From positions 972,001-1,036,000 of the forward strand of contig NZ_CP125098.1 in NCBI RefSeq assembly GCF_030020805.1: 64,000 bases of DNA. The letters are read 5' to 3'. The stretch comes from Paenibacillus sp. RC67 (GTDB taxonomy: Bacteria; Bacillota; Bacilli; Paenibacillales; NBRC-103111). The position numbers and the translations under genes were made by a program. The notes beneath the pieces were generated by a model, which was given only the letters and a program-made list of their open reading frames with translations, was not told the DNA's origin and did not search any database. Positions 33,674 through 44,337 of this stretch are shown piece after piece; within the stretch, counting starts at the first letter, position 1, and the number at the start of each line of letters is the position of its first letter.

Positions 33674-36217
33674 TTGCCTCTTAGAAAAAAATTAGCGTTA
33701 ACTTTTATCGTTGTAGTAACCATTATTATGGGTTTATACAATTTTTTGAATTACTATTTTTCAAGGGATCTTTTGTTGAAGGATCAAGAAAAACAAATGG
33801 ATCTACTAGCTAAACAAATTGGAATCTCCATTGAACAGTCTCAATTTGGCGCTCAGTATGTTGAAGATTTAATAGGAAATAAACTACGAGTCGTAGCAGT
33901 AGCGGCACAAAATGCGTTAGATCCTGATATTGATAAGGTTACTAATGAGGAGCTTGTTGCTCTTTCGGAAAAATTAGGTGTGTCGCATATTACTCTTTTG
34001 CAGCAGGTAGGCGACGATATTAAAGGTATAAGATCCTCCGATTCCAAAGAGATCGATATGAGCACGAAGGATTGGGATTACTGGTTTGTGGCTTTTACTC
34101 AGCTGCTGAAGGATAAAAATACGGTAGTGGCGCAAGGACTAAAGCTGCCGAATTTTTGGTCGGGACCTGTAAATATATCTTATTCGGACCCGGATCATGT
34201 AGATAAGTGGGGCTATTATTACGATGGGACAACGAACTACATTATCAATCCCTATATAAGGGATACGCAGATTATGAAGTTTCAGCAAATCCTCGGACCG
34301 GAATCCATCCTAGAAAAAATATTGAAGAACAATAAAAGTGTACTCGAGATCACCGGGTTCAATCCTAAAACGTTTGGACATCCTCCGGTATACTCAGAAG
34401 CTAATGGTCAAAAGTATATCGACCTGGTGAACAGAGACATTCAGTTCGGACAATATGTGTATAAGGAAGCCGACGATGTTCAACATGTGACTGCATCCTT
34501 CCAATCGGGCAAGATGATCACCGTCGTTGCAGAAGCCAACGGGAAAAAGGTATTGAAAAGCTTCATTCCTATACAAGCGGCGAACCCTTATATCATCGGA
34601 ATCGTCACGGATTACCATATCATTCAGGATATTTTAAGCGAGCAGCTCTTGAACAATTTCGTCATTTCCGTGATTGTTTTGATGATCGTGCTGCTGGTCA
34701 GCTTTTTATTGGCGGCTTATATTGTACGTCCGCTCAATCACATCCTGTATAAAGTGAACGAAATATCCGAGGGCAACTTCGGCGCCAAGATTGCTATTGA
34801 CCGTAACGATGAATTAGGCTGGCTGTCCAAACGGGTCAATACGATGTCCATGAATCTCCAAACCTACACGCAGGAGCTAAAGGACAAGAATGCAGAGATC
34901 GAATTTCGCGCTAATTATGATTTTCTGACAGGTCTTCCTAATATCCGATTGTTTAACGAGCATTTCAAGAACACTCTAGAATCGGTAAAAAAGGACGGTT
35001 CCTCCATTGCCGTTCTCTTCCTGGATTTGGACCGATTCAAGTGGATCAATGATACGTTCGGTCATTCCAGCGGAGATTACTTGCTAAAAGAAGTTGCGCA
35101 GCGGATCGCAGGCATTGCCGGAGGGAATGAAATGGGCTCCCGGATAGGTGGGGACGAGTTCGTTCTGCTGCTGCCGGGCTATTCTCGGGAAGCGACGGAA
35201 CAGAAGGTCCAGCAAATATTGCAGCTGCTGTCCAGACCCGCTTTATATGAAGGGCAAGAGCTTTCCGTAACCCCGAGTATCGGGATCAGTATGTTCCCAT
35301 GCGATGGAGAGGACATTGATACGCTCGTCAAAAATGCGGATATAGCGATGTACCGTGCCAAGGAGCAGGGGCGCAATAACTTCCAGTTTTATGCTCTGGA
35401 GATGAAGGATAAGATAGTAAGAAGAGCAGCGCTGGAAAAAGGATTGCGCAAAGCTTTGGAACGTAATGAATTTACACTGTACTATCAGCCGCAAGTAGAT
35501 TTGAACACGGGAGAAATTGTTGGTGTCGAAGCCTTGGTGCGATGGATTCATCCTGAGAACGGTCTGATCTCACCGCTGGAATTTATTCCGCTTGCCGAGG
35601 AGACTGGCCTAATCGCTCCTATGGGAGAATGGATACTGTATACGGCCTGCAAGCAAAACAAGCTGTGGCAGGAGAAAGGCTTCCCGCCTATGCGGGTATC
35701 CGTGAATCTGTCAGCACGTCAAATTCAGCAGCAAAATCTCGTCGATTACGTTCGGCAGGTGCTTGAAGAAACCGGTTTGGAGCCGACGCAGCTGGAGATG
35801 GAAATAACCGAGAGCATCGCTATGTACAATGAAGATTATGTTATAGGGAAACTGAATTCCTTAAAACAGCTAGGCATTCAAATAGCCATTGATGATTTCG
35901 GAACCGGATATTCCTCTTTGAATTATTTAAATAAGTTCCCGATTGATACGTTGAAGATTGACAAGTCGTTTATAAGCCAAGTCAAAAACAGCTCCGATAA
36001 TATGGAAATCATTATGACGATCCTTGCCATGGCACGCAACTTAAAATTAAAGGTTATAGCCGAGGGCGTAGAAACGATCGAACAGCTTCGCTTTCTGCAA
36101 AATAACAAGTGCAATGAAGCGCAAGGTTATTATTTCAGCAAGCCGTTATCGGTGGATGATTTCGAACAGCTATTCGAGCAAATTGCCCGTGCGGCTGCAG
36201 GTAAAATTGAAAGCTAG
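33674..36217 (+). CDS. Membrane CHASE4-like/HAMP/GGDEF/EAL c-di-GMP protein
   Basis: The 847-residue protein starts at TTG 33674 with GGAGGG upstream. It has helix 1 near residues 8-28, an extracytoplasmic sensor (~30-325) resembling CHASE4, helix 2 near 330-352, a HAMP linker, a GGDEF domain with intact RIGGDEF near 490 and an EAL domain with VEALVRW near 617, EITES, DDFGTGYSS and EGVET. No RxxD inhibitory site precedes GGDEF. Both catalytic motifs are complete, so it may make and degrade c-di-GMP. It follows the PTPS gene by 40 bases but is probably functionally separate. Confidence 0.88.
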   Translation: MPLRKKLALTFIVVVTIIMGLYNFLNYYFSRDLLLKDQEKQMDLLAKQIGISIEQSQFGAQYVEDLIGNKLRVVAVAAQNALDPDIDKVTNEELVALSEKLGVSHITLLQQVGDDIKGIRSSDSKEIDMSTKDWDYWFVAFTQLLKDKNTVVAQGLKLPNFWSGPVNISYSDPDHVDKWGYYYDGTTNYIINPYIRDTQIMKFQQILGPESILEKILKNNKSVLEITGFNPKTFGHPPVYSEANGQKYIDLVNRDIQFGQYVYKEADDVQHVTASFQSGKMITVVAEANGKKVLKSFIPIQAANPYIIGIVTDYHIIQDILSEQLLNNFVISVIVLMIVLLVSFLLAAYIVRPLNHILYKVNEISEGNFGAKIAIDRNDELGWLSKRVNTMSMNLQTYTQELKDKNAEIEFRANYDFLTGLPNIRLFNEHFKNTLESVKKDGSSIAVLFLDLDRFKWINDTFGHSSGDYLLKEVAQRIAGIAGGNEMGSRIGGDEFVLLLPGYSREATEQKVQQILQLLSRPALYEGQELSVTPSIGISMFPCDGEDIDTLVKNADIAMYRAKEQGRNNFQFYALEMKDKIVRRAALEKGLRKALERNEFTLYYQPQVDLNTGEIVGVEALVRWIHPENGLISPLEFIPLAEETGLIAPMGEWILYTACKQNKLWQEKGFPPMRVSVNLSARQIQQQNLVDYVRQVLEETGLEPTQLEMEITESIAMYNEDYVIGKLNSLKQLGIQIAIDDFGTGYSSLNYLNKFPIDTLKIDKSFISQVKNSSDNMEIIMTILAMARNLKLKVIAEGVETIEQLRFLQNNKCNEAQGYYFSKPLSVDDFEQLFEQIARAAAGKIES

Positions 36218-36407
36218 CCCGAGGATGTGCGTCATGCAGGCCTCAGGCTAGCGATAGCCTCCCCTTCAGTTGCTGGGGGGGACAGGCTAACAGCTGATAC
36301 GAGTTCGCTGGTTGCTCAGTGAGCTGAATCGGCTTCTTTGTGCGTTGCGCAATGACTTAACAAAATGAAGAGAGTAGGGTCTGCCCTCTATCTAGTCTTA
36401 ATCTCTC

Positions 36408-37451
36408 TTAGGATTGAGAGAGATAATAAGCATATTCCAATGGTCTTTTATAAATTAATTTTTTTTGTTTAAAACGCTTAAGGTCTTTGTATATATTTTT
36501 TTGGGGTTTTCCGTTAAGTTCAATAATCCATAGCTTTCTTTGTTCGTCTAGTACAAAATCCACGCTCAATTCTCCCAAAGAACCCAAATGGGATTCTGCT
36601 ACTTGTGCCGCTTGCACACTTAATTCTGAAAGAGATTCAAGGATTTCATTCCTATTTTCCGGTGAAAATAATCGCGGAAGAATTTTTGCGGTGTCATAAA
36701 TCGTTTCACACATACTCGTGTTAAAGTAATGCTCATAAGCCACCCTAGATGTGATGGTAGAAACCATCCATTTTCCAAGAATACCTTTTTGAACAAGGAC
36801 TCGGATATCAAAATACCGATGATCAAGATGACTCATTCGAACTCCTTGCTGTACCATGTATTTCTTCTGACCGAAAAGCTCGTTCAATTTTTCCTGAATG
36901 CTTTCATCTTTCCTGCAAATATACATTGGAGCCAAGCTGTGCAATGAGATGTGAGTATCGCCATTATCCATTAATTCAACCCGATACACGGACGTCCCTT
37001 TAAATCCGTAGGAAGGCTTGATGTATACTAGTTTATATTGTTCTAAAAGTTCGGATACATTCACTTCATTATATAAAAATGTATCTGGTATATACGTTGT
37101 AAGGCTTGATTGTTTTAATTGGTTATAGAGATCCCATTTATTGAAGAAATTGATGTTGTTAAAACATTTCTTCCTGCCAATCGCTTTCTCTAGACGTTGA
37201 ATGGTTGTTTCTTTTTTGTTAAAACATCGATTATAGACGACATTAGGAAAAGGGAATGAACTTTGCTTCCAAATACCCTTCTCTAGACTAAGTCCAATAA
37301 TGCGTTGTTTCTTCCAAAGGATATCTGCTGGAGTAAAAGCGTAAAGTTTCATTTTTAGATTGTGATAACGTTGATAAAGCTCCAGTACTCTTTTTCTACT
37401 GCCCCTTGTTGTTACCAAAATACCTATTAACGGGCGACTACCCACTCTCAT
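36408..37451 (-). CDS. YheC/YheD-family ATP-grasp protein, spore-coat associated
   Basis: The 347-residue protein matches the YheC/YheD family: an N-terminal domain with PLIGILVTTRG and an ATP-grasp-like domain with YIKPSYGFKGTSVYRVE, RYFDIRVLVQ and ELSVDFVLDE...WIIELNGKPQ as nucleotide and metal contacts. In Bacillus these are coat-associated proteins whose reaction is unknown. I place the start at ATG 37451 (AAGGAAG upstream); an upstream ATG at 37526 has no site. It is divergent from the collagen-like spore-surface gene, which fits a role in spore envelope formation. Confidence 0.8.
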   Translation of the reverse strand: MRVGSRPLIGILVTTRGSRKRVLELYQRYHNLKMKLYAFTPADILWKKQRIIGLSLEKGIWKQSSFPFPNVVYNRCFNKKETTIQRLEKAIGRKKCFNNINFFNKWDLYNQLKQSSLTTYIPDTFLYNEVNVSELLEQYKLVYIKPSYGFKGTSVYRVELMDNGDTHISLHSLAPMYICRKDESIQEKLNELFGQKKYMVQQGVRMSHLDHRYFDIRVLVQKGILGKWMVSTITSRVAYEHYFNTSMCETIYDTAKILPRLFSPENRNEILESLSELSVQAAQVAESHLGSLGELSVDFVLDEQRKLWIIELNGKPQKNIYKDLKRFKQKKLIYKRPLEYAYYLSQS

Positions 37452-37644
37452 CACTTCCTTGCCTTTGATTCCTTCTCTTTTATTATTGAATGCCAGCATA
37501 GACACATTGGTATAGGACAATAGCATAGCTGAATAAAAGATATCTTGATATTTACCAAAATTAGTTTTTTGTAGGTGTTCGCTGTGTGATTTTTTTTTGT
37601 TTTTTAATATGATGAATTAGATTTAACTACAAGGAGCTGAGAAC

Positions 37645-38667
37645 ATGGGGAAATGTAACTGTCCTCCAGGGCCTCCAGGACCCGTAGGACCGGAGGGGCC
37701 AGCCGGACCGACAGGACCCGTAGGACCGGAGGGACCAACAGGACTGACAGGACCAACAGGACCAACAGGACCGACAGGACCAGCTGGAGGACCGGTAGGA
37801 CCAATAGGACCAGCAGGGCCGACAGGACCAACCGGGCTAACAGGACCGGCAGGTCCAGCGGGACCGGAAGGACCAACAGGACCAGCAGGGCCGACAGGAC
37901 CAACAGGGCTAACAGGACCAGCAGGTCCAGCGGGACCGGAAGGACCAGCGGGGCCAGCCGGACCAACAGGAACAACAGGACCAGTAGGGCCAACCGGGCT
38001 AACAGGACCAACCGGGCTAACAGGACTAACAGGACCAGTAGGACCAACCGGGCTAACAGGACCCGCAGGACCAACAGGACTAACAGGGGCGACGGGTCCG
38101 GCAGGACCACCAGGAGGTGGATTAATTCCATTTTCAACGGGTATCATCCTCAGTGGTGCAACAGTAGTATCAGCTGCTCCAATTTTAATGGGTTTTGGTA
38201 ATCACACGGTTGAAGTTATTGATGGTTCTGGAGAATCAACTATGCCACCTGAAGCAGGCGGTTTCGCTTTCCCAATTCCCTTTGCGGGTACCATTCAAGA
38301 TTTACAAATAAGTGTAGATTTATTAGTTGCTTCTGTGGTATCTATAAATACTCTCGGTCTTCAATATGATTTTACAGTATTCCGCGCACCGTCAGTTCCT
38401 AATAATGGAATTGATCATAGTTCTTCACCTTACGTGACAACTCCACTTACTAGTTCGGTTAGATTCGGATTTCCGAATACAGTCATCACACCTGGTATCC
38501 CATCCGGTTTCCGTACCGCAACGAATAGAAATGTTGGGGGATCATTAGTAGTCGCTGCGGGTGATCGTATTGGTATACGTGTAAGGACGCTTGTGTCGAC
38601 GGATCCCTCAGCAGCTGATATTACCCAACTCTCATTTAGCGCAAGTCTATCTTATACTCCTTCTTAA
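37645..38667 (+). CDS. Collagen-like exosporium protein, BclB-type
   Basis: The 340-residue protein begins [12 protein letters not shown] and then has ~50 Gly-X-Y triplets (residues ~8-158, dominated by [12 protein letters not shown] and GLTGPT), which form a collagen triple helix. The C-terminal ~180 residues (from [22 protein letters not shown]; ending [10 protein letters not shown]) match the trimeric beta domain of BclB-type exosporium glycoproteins. Thr in the Y position offers sites for glycosylation. AAGGAG lies 8 bases before the ATG. There is no signal peptide, as in spore-surface proteins assembled in the mother cell. The repeat region is highly repetitive at the DNA level (9-base units) and so prone to length change. 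Confidence 0.88.
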   Translation: MGKCNCPPGPPGPVGPEGPAGPTGPVGPEGPTGLTGPTGPTGPTGPAGGPVGPIGPAGPTGPTGLTGPAGPAGPEGPTGPAGPTGPTGLTGPAGPAGPEGPAGPAGPTGTTGPVGPTGLTGPTGLTGLTGPVGPTGLTGPAGPTGLTGATGPAGPPGGGLIPFSTGIILSGATVVSAAPILMGFGNHTVEVIDGSGESTMPPEAGGFAFPIPFAGTIQDLQISVDLLVASVVSINTLGLQYDFTVFRAPSVPNNGIDHSSSPYVTTPLTSSVRFGFPNTVITPGIPSGFRTATNRNVGGSLVVAAGDRIGIRVRTLVSTDPSAADITQLSFSASLSYTPS

Positions 38668-38993
38668 TTAGTCTCCAACATTGTAATCCCTTATTTGTTT
38701 CATGAGTAGGTGAATTGTCGTCAAGTTCTTTGCTTTTCTTCACATGCATGAGATTCACCACTCCTTATAAAACTTGCTCTTCTTTTAAGTAATGTGAAGG
38801 TTCAGCCAGTAAGGCCTGACGGTTTCATATCGACTTATGACGTCTTGGAAACCCTGTTCCTTCGTGATCCTCCAGATTCAGCTAACGAATAATTCAAAGC
38901 CTTCCCGTTTATTCTCAAACGCAGTTTGTTTTTGGATCCGGTCGCTCGCCAGCATCTGGGACCCATAAATACAACGAGGCAGTCGAACCATGC

Positions 38994-39390
38994 TGAACTT
39001 ACCCCCGTCAAGTAGACAAAAATTAAAGAAGCAGCTTTTAAGAGCCTTAGTTCGGTATTGAACCGGACTAAGGTTGTTTAGTTTTTTCTGAAATCGCTCG
39101 TTGTTATAAAACTTGATGTAATCCTGTACAGCCTGAATCAGTTGCTCCTCCGTTTCGAATTTTTGGAGTTTCAGACACTCGGACTTCAAATGACCGAAGA
39201 AGCTCTCCATACAAGCGGCATCATAACAATTCCCTTTTCGAGACATACTGGCTTTCATATGGTTCTTTTCCAGCAGGGGGTTGTAGCTCCGAGAAGTGAA
39301 TTGAGAGCTTTGATCACTATGTAACAGCACCCCCACTAGCGTTGCGCTCCTGAACTGCCTCTTTTACCGTTCCTAGGACGATGGGCAGAG
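38994..39390 (-). pseudogene. IS3-family transposase OrfB remnant with one terminal repeat
   Basis: The minus strand encodes the C-terminal part of an IS3/IS150-type integrase: LLHSDQSSQFTSRSYN, MKASMSRKGNCYDAACMESF (with the last Glu of DDE) and FYNNERFQKKLNNLSPVQYR. The first catalytic Asp is missing. A frameshift near 39335 separates it from an upstream piece (IVLGTVKEAVQERNASG) and the sequence then joins collagen DNA. TGAACTTACCCCCGTCAAG at 38994 is the likely inverted-repeat end. The element is not able to move. The bases 38668-38993 hold no gene I can support. Confidence 0.8.
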
Positions 39391-39548
39391 CAACAGGACC
39401 AACAGGTCCGGCAGGGCCAGGCGGAGGTGTATTGGGCTTTGCAGATTTTTTTGCGTTGATGCCTCCTCATAATATTTACTATAGAAACCTCAGAATAAAA
39501 GACTATTACAGCACAGGGATATGGAAGAGGAGTCATACATCCATTTGA
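39381..39548 (+). pseudogene. Fragment of a second collagen-like spore protein
   Basis: The 55-codon frame reads [19 protein letters not shown] and ALMPP, the transition from collagen stalk to C-terminal domain in a common Paenibacillus/Bacillus exosporium-protein type, and then runs into unrelated sequence and a stop. Its 5' part is cut off by the IS remnant. It is the relic of a second collagen gene, different from that at 37645. Confidence 0.6.
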
Positions 39549-39809
39549 TTTCACATCGTACCGTCGAGCAGCGTTCTAAATACATATATAAATGGAAGTA
39601 ACTATTATTCATAAGTGTGCATATGCAGCTTGTCTATCATTGCTTAAGCCCCAAAAAGATGCTAAAATTAATAGAATTAATTCATAAACGTATACCGATA
39701 CTCATGGCTCGACTCGTCAAACAAATCTATTATGTTGTTTTTTTCCAACTCATAATAACCATTTCGGGCATGAATCTGATAGGCACGTTAGTCTTGGGAG
39801 GAATGGCAT

Positions 39810-40190
39810 ATGCTGCGTTTGGGACAGAAGGTATATATCGTCGCAGACAAGTTTGAGCAAAATTTGCCCGTTGGAGATTACGGATACATTATCGCTTATG
39901 ACCGCAATGCGGATAATGTGTTTGATTATGTGGTGCGCGTCCCCAAAATAAATAAGCATTTCTTCGTATCTGCTGATGATATCGAGCTTGAGGAAGTATT
40001 GATACAGCAGGAAGTAGACCGACTGGAGCGAGAATCTTTAATTGATTTTGCTCTGGCTACAAAGAATGAAGAATTGTTCCGCCGTATTATGAACGGGGAT
40101 GAAGAACCGGAAGAGCCTGCTGAAGCGGTGAAGGATGTTCAAACGCAAGAAGATTTCATTAAACAAATTAATCTAAAGGCTTGGATCTAA
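39810..40190 (+). CDS. Conserved-looking hypothetical protein
   Basis: The 126-residue soluble protein starts with a beta-rich domain (LRLGQKVYIVADKFEQNLPV, GYIIAYDRNAD, HFFVSADDIELEE), possibly an SH3-like barrel, followed by a charged helical C-terminal half. GGGAGGAA lies 6 bases before the ATG. It has its own terminator and precedes gatCAB. No named family is recognised. Confidence 0.65.
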   Translation: MLRLGQKVYIVADKFEQNLPVGDYGYIIAYDRNADNVFDYVVRVPKINKHFFVSADDIELEEVLIQQEVDRLERESLIDFALATKNEELFRRIMNGDEEPEEPAEAVKDVQTQEDFIKQINLKAWI

Positions 40191-40232
40191 TAAAGGTAGC
40201 GTATGGCCTATATGATATCAAGCTTATGGTAA

Positions 40233-40277
40233 GCAGTCCCAACCGGATCCTGAGGTCCGCTAGCGGGCTGTTTTTTT
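40233..40277 (+). terminator. Intrinsic terminator
   Basis: CAGTCCC pairs with GGGCTG and an inner CGGATCC with GGTCCG; a run of seven T follows. Confidence 0.75.
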
Positions 40278-40313
40278 GTGTTGTTACTTCAATGGAGGGT
40301 TTTAATTAGGTAA

Positions 40314-40342
40314 TTGAGTTCAATATTCATCTGGTTTATAAT
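40314..40342 (+). promoter_or_regulatory. Promoter of gatCAB
   Basis: TTGAGT at 40314-40319, a 17-base spacer and a perfect TATAAT at 40337-40342, 71 bases before the gatC start. Confidence 0.75.
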
Positions 40343-40412
40343 ATAAGGATGGGTTTTCGTCTATTTTGTCGAAAATTAACGGTAAGCAACACTAAGAAGC
40401 GGGGGGCAGTCG

Positions 40413-40700
40413 ATGAGCATTTCGATAAAGGATGTAGAGCATGTTGCCAAATTGGCGCGACTTGAACTAGGGGATCAGGAAAAAGAACAATTAACCGAGC
40501 AGATGAACGCCATCTTAAAATATGCAGAGAAATTAAATGAGCTGGATACGGAACATGTTGAGCCGACCAGTCATCCCATGCCGCTTTCCAATGTGATGCG
40601 CGAGGATGTATCGAGACCTTCTCTGCCGATTGAAAAAGTGCTGTTGAATGCGCCGGATGAAGAAGACGGTCAAATCAAGGTGCCAGCTGTATTGGAATAG
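40413..40700 (+). CDS. gatC: Aspartyl/glutamyl-tRNA amidotransferase subunit C
   Basis: The 95-residue protein is the small subunit that holds GatA and GatB together. Its signature [14 protein letters not shown] and the C-terminal [10 protein letters not shown]...[15 protein letters not shown] are typical, and length is standard. A G-rich site (GGGGGGCAG) precedes the ATG. It is followed by gatA after 30 bases. Confidence 0.95.
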   Translation: MSISIKDVEHVAKLARLELGDQEKEQLTEQMNAILKYAEKLNELDTEHVEPTSHPMPLSNVMREDVSRPSLPIEKVLLNAPDEEDGQIKVPAVLE

Positions 40701-40730
40701 CTGTAACCATATTGAAGGGAGGATGCAGTT

Positions 40731-42188
40731 TTGTCTTTATTTGATCTGAAATTACAAGACATACATAACAGGCTTCATGCCAAAGAACTATCTGTCTCCG
40801 ACTTGGTGAACGAATCCTACAACCGAATCGGGCAAGTAGAGGATAAAGTGAAGGCGTTTTTGACGCTGGATGAAGAGAATGCCCGCGCGGCCGCCAAGTC
40901 TTTGGACGAGCAGCTTGGTACAGACAAGTCCAGAGGTTTGCTGTTTGGCTTACCAATTGGAATTAAGGACAACATTGTGACGGACGGCGTTACAACGACT
41001 TGTGCCAGTCAATTTTTGCGCAATTTCCATCCGGTTTATGACGCTACGGTCGTCCGTAAGCTGAAAGAGGCTCAAGCCGTTTCTATCGGCAAGCTGAACA
41101 TGGATGAATTCGCCATGGGAGGTTCCAATGAGAACTCCAGCTTCCACGGCACGTTTAACCCATGGAATCTAGAGCATGTTCCGGGAGGTTCCAGCGGTGG
41201 CTCCGCCGCAGCTGTTGCTGCAGGCGAGGTTTACTTCTCTCTCGGCTCCGACACAGGCGGTTCAATCCGTCAGCCAGCCGCATACTGCGGTATTGTCGGC
41301 TTGAAGCCTACCTACGGTTTAGTTTCTCGCTTCGGCTTGGTAGCCTTTGCTTCTTCCTTGGATCAAATCGGTCCACTGAGCAAAAATGTTGAAGACAGCG
41401 CCTACTTGCTGCAAGCTATTGCAGGTCATGACTCACAGGACTCCACCTCTGCGAACGTAGATATTCCAGATTATTTGAGCGCACTGACGGGTGACGTGAA
41501 AGGCTTGCGGATTGCCGTGCCTAAGGAATATATGGGCGAAGGTATCGAACCGAAAGTTCGTGAAGCGATCGTTAATGCTTTGAAAGTTTTGGAAGGTCTT
41601 GGAGCTATTGTGGAAGAAGTGTCACTGCCTCATACCGAGTATGCTGTGGCTGCTTATTACCTGCTGGCTTCCTCTGAAGCCTCTTCGAACCTTGCCCGTT
41701 TTGACGGCGTTCGTTACGGTGTCCGTGCAGACAATCCGAAAAACCTGCTGGATCTGTACCTCAAATCACGCAGCGAGGGCTTCGGTTTGGAAGTGAAGCG
41801 CCGGATTATGCTTGGAACCTACGCTCTAAGCTCCGGTTATTACGATGCGTACTACTTGAAAGCACAAAAAGTGCGTACGTTGATCAAGCAAGATTTCGAC
41901 CAAGTATTCGAAAAATATGACGTTGTTATCGGACCTACAGCTCCTACGACAGCTTTCAAAGTAGGTTCTCAAGTCAATGATCCGATGACGATGTATTTGA
42001 ACGATATAATGACGATTCCGGTGAATCTGGCGGGAATCCCTGCGATCAGCGTTCCTTGCGGATTGGCTGACGGCATGCCGGTTGGCTTGCAAATCATCGG
42101 GAAAGCGCTGGACGAATCGACCATTTTGCGTGTGGCTCACGCCTACGAGCAAAATACCGATCACCACAAGCAGCGTCCTCAGCTGTAA
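40731..42188 (+). CDS. gatA: Aspartyl/glutamyl-tRNA amidotransferase subunit A
   Basis: The 485-residue amidase releases ammonia from glutamine for tRNA-dependent Gln (and Asn) formation. The amidase signature with the catalytic Ser-cisSer-Lys triad is visible: Lys in IGIKDN, cis-Ser in [10 protein letters not shown] and the nucleophile in [10 protein letters not shown]. The start is TTG at 40731 with GGAGGATG upstream. Length is typical. Confidence 0.95.
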   Translation: MSLFDLKLQDIHNRLHAKELSVSDLVNESYNRIGQVEDKVKAFLTLDEENARAAAKSLDEQLGTDKSRGLLFGLPIGIKDNIVTDGVTTTCASQFLRNFHPVYDATVVRKLKEAQAVSIGKLNMDEFAMGGSNENSSFHGTFNPWNLEHVPGGSSGGSAAAVAAGEVYFSLGSDTGGSIRQPAAYCGIVGLKPTYGLVSRFGLVAFASSLDQIGPLSKNVEDSAYLLQAIAGHDSQDSTSANVDIPDYLSALTGDVKGLRIAVPKEYMGEGIEPKVREAIVNALKVLEGLGAIVEEVSLPHTEYAVAAYYLLASSEASSNLARFDGVRYGVRADNPKNLLDLYLKSRSEGFGLEVKRRIMLGTYALSSGYYDAYYLKAQKVRTLIKQDFDQVFEKYDVVIGPTAPTTAFKVGSQVNDPMTMYLNDIMTIPVNLAGIPAISVPCGLADGMPVGLQIIGKALDESTILRVAHAYEQNTDHHKQRPQL

Positions 42189-42215
42189 CAGAATAGATGA
42201 AAGGAGCAAGCCAGC

Positions 42216-43661
42216 ATGTCAGCAACCGAAACGAAATACGAAACGGTCATCGGACTGGAAGTTCACGTTGAACTGCACACGAAGTCCAAAATTTTTTGCG
42301 GATGCTCCACGGAATTCGGAGCTCCGCCGAATACTCATACATGCCCGGTCTGCCTGGGCTATCCCGGCGTACTGCCTGTGCTGAATAAGCAAGCGGTGGA
42401 ATACGCGATGAAAGCGGCTATGGCGCTAAACTGCCAAGTTGCTACGGACAGCAAGTTCGATCGCAAAAACTATTTTTACCCGGATTCGCCTAAGGCGTAC
42501 CAAATCTCACAGTATGACAAACCGATAGGCGAGCACGGTTGGATCGAAATCGAAGTGAATGGCGAAACGAAGCGAATCGGCGTTACTCGCGTTCATCTTG
42601 AAGAAGATGCCGGAAAGCTGACTCACGTGGATGGGGGATACGCTTCATTAGCGGACTACAACCGTGTAGGTACACCGCTTATTGAAATCGTGTCCGAGCC
42701 GGATCTTCGTTCACCTGAAGAAGCTCGCGCTTACTTGGAGAAGCTGAAGGCCATCATGCAATACTGCGATGTGTCTGACGTGAAAATGGAGGAAGGCTCG
42801 CTTCGCTGCGATGCGAACATTAGTATTCGTCCGTATGGACAAGAGAAGTTTGGAACCCGTGCAGAGCTGAAGAACATGAACTCGTTCCGCGGCGTTCAAA
42901 AAGGTCTCGAGTACGAAGAGTGGCGTCAAGCCGATGTATTGGACAGCGGCAGCGAGGTTGTGCAGGAGACGCGCCGCTGGGATGAATCCCAAGGCAAGAC
43001 GCTGACAATGCGCAGCAAGGAAGAAGCTCACGACTACCGTTACTTCCCGGATCCGGATCTGGTTCGCTTATATATCGACGATGAGTGGAAAGCGCGTGTT
43101 CTCGCCAGCATTCCTGAGCTTCCTGATGCTCGTAAGACAAGGTATGTCAACGAGTACAGCTTGCCAAGCTACGATGCAGAGGTTATCACGTCTTCGATCA
43201 AGGTGGCTGACTTCTTCGAAGAAAGCTTGAAATATACCAAGGATGCAAAGGCCGTATCCAATTGGATCATGGGCGACTTGCTGGGCTACCTGAACGCCAA
43301 CAATCTTGAGCTTCAGGATGTGAAGGTTACAGGCCAAGGCTTGGGTGAGATGATCGGTTTGATTGAAAAAGGAACGATCAGCAGCAAAATCGCGAAAACG
43401 GTCTTCAAAGCGATGATCGAAACAGGCAAAGCTCCGCAAACCATCGTTGAAGAGCAAGGCCTTGTTCAAATTAGCGATGAGGGAGCTATCAAATCGGTGG
43501 TTGAGCAGGTTGTTGCCAACAACCCGCAATCCGTTGCTGATTTCAAAGCAGGTAAAGATAAAGCTGTCGGCTTCCTGGTTGGACAGGTCATGAAAGAAAC
43601 CAAAGGAAAAGCAAATCCTGGGCTTGTTAACAAGCTTATTGTGGAGTGCTTGAATCAATAA
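42216..43661 (+). CDS. gatB: Aspartyl/glutamyl-tRNA amidotransferase subunit B
   Basis: The 481-residue subunit binds the misacylated tRNA, activates it with ATP and receives the ammonia channel from GatA. Markers are [29 protein letters not shown] (a zinc site), [15 protein letters not shown] and a C-terminal YqeY-like helical domain. AAAGGAGC precedes the ATG. It completes the gatCAB operon, which ends at a terminator. Confidence 0.95.
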   Translation: MSATETKYETVIGLEVHVELHTKSKIFCGCSTEFGAPPNTHTCPVCLGYPGVLPVLNKQAVEYAMKAAMALNCQVATDSKFDRKNYFYPDSPKAYQISQYDKPIGEHGWIEIEVNGETKRIGVTRVHLEEDAGKLTHVDGGYASLADYNRVGTPLIEIVSEPDLRSPEEARAYLEKLKAIMQYCDVSDVKMEEGSLRCDANISIRPYGQEKFGTRAELKNMNSFRGVQKGLEYEEWRQADVLDSGSEVVQETRRWDESQGKTLTMRSKEEAHDYRYFPDPDLVRLYIDDEWKARVLASIPELPDARKTRYVNEYSLPSYDAEVITSSIKVADFFEESLKYTKDAKAVSNWIMGDLLGYLNANNLELQDVKVTGQGLGEMIGLIEKGTISSKIAKTVFKAMIETGKAPQTIVEEQGLVQISDEGAIKSVVEQVVANNPQSVADFKAGKDKAVGFLVGQVMKETKGKANPGLVNKLIVECLNQ

Positions 43662-43673
43662 TCACTAAAAGAG

Positions 43674-43712
43674 AACAGTTTCCGTTTCTTAAGAGATGGA
43701 GACTGTTTTTTT
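43674..43712 (+). terminator. Terminator of gatCAB
   Basis: AACAGT...TCC pairs with GGA...ACTGTT across a short loop, followed by TTTTTTT. Confidence 0.8.
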
Positions 43713-43826
43713 CATTTCAAAGATTTTATACGTTTGCAAATGGGAACGATTGGAATGAATGAGTTTCTGGTGTATACTTCTGCTAATACAATAAAAGCAG
43801 TGCTGCCAGCGAGGTGAAGAGGCTGT

Positions 43827-44303
43827 ATGATTCAACCAATTGATATAGAGGATAACCAGCAAGTATTGGAGCTTCTGATGCTGCAGCAGTTGTCTTACCG
43901 GGTGGAAGCAGAACGAATTGGTTTCGACGAGATCCCTCCATTGTTCGATTCTCCCAAAACGATTCGGGAATCCGGAGAGCAGTTTTTTGGCTACTATGAT
44001 GAACAGCAGCAGCTCGCAGGTGCCGTAGCGGTGAAGCAAAGCTCCAAAGAACTGATCATATGCCGTCTAATGGTTCACCCGTCTTTTTTTCGCCGCGGGA
44101 TTGCTACACAATTGCTTCACTATACTGAACAATTTGCCATGCCTGGGATGATGATCAAAGTATCGACCGGTACCAAGAACGACCCGGCTGTACTTTTATA
44201 CACTAAACATGGGTACGAAGCAGGTCAAGTGCTAGAGATTGCTCCGAATGTTACGCTTACCGTATTTTATAAAAGAATGCCTTATGTAAAAGAAGAAACG
44301 TGA
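43827..44303 (+). CDS. GNAT-family N-acetyltransferase
   Basis: The 158-residue protein has the GNAT fold: substrate region near the N-terminus, motif A at about residues 76-100 (LMVHPSFFRRGIATQLL, where RRGIAT binds acetyl-CoA pyrophosphate) and a closing YTKHGYEAGQ. GAGGTGAAGAGG precedes the ATG. The substrate cannot be inferred. It converges with the next gene through a shared terminator. Confidence 0.85.
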   Translation: MIQPIDIEDNQQVLELLMLQQLSYRVEAERIGFDEIPPLFDSPKTIRESGEQFFGYYDEQQQLAGAVAVKQSSKELIICRLMVHPSFFRRGIATQLLHYTEQFAMPGMMIKVSTGTKNDPAVLLYTKHGYEAGQVLEIAPNVTLTVFYKRMPYVKEET

Positions 44304-44329
44304 TGCGAGTATGCTCGCATCACGTTTTT
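44298..44329. terminator. Bidirectional terminator
   Basis: ACGTGATGCGAG and CTCGCATCACGT form a perfect stem with a 4-base loop, followed by TTTTT. It includes the stop codon of the acetyltransferase gene and serves both convergent genes. Confidence 0.85.
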
Positions 44330-44337
44330 ATCATTCA

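Noticed and set aside
37660..38115. CRISPR-like regular repeats
   Set aside because: The periodicity is 9 bases and stays in frame as Gly-X-Y codons; there are no spacers.
37604..38147. Long minus-strand frames rich in Leu/Val or Gly/Pro opposite the collagen gene
   Set aside because: They are the complement of the 9-base Gly-X-Y repeats; no ribosome binding site and no sense outside the repeat.
39617..39856. 79-codon frame with a hydrophobic segment before the 126-residue gene
   Set aside because: Overlaps the start of the better-supported gene at 39810, with no ribosome binding site and odd composition.
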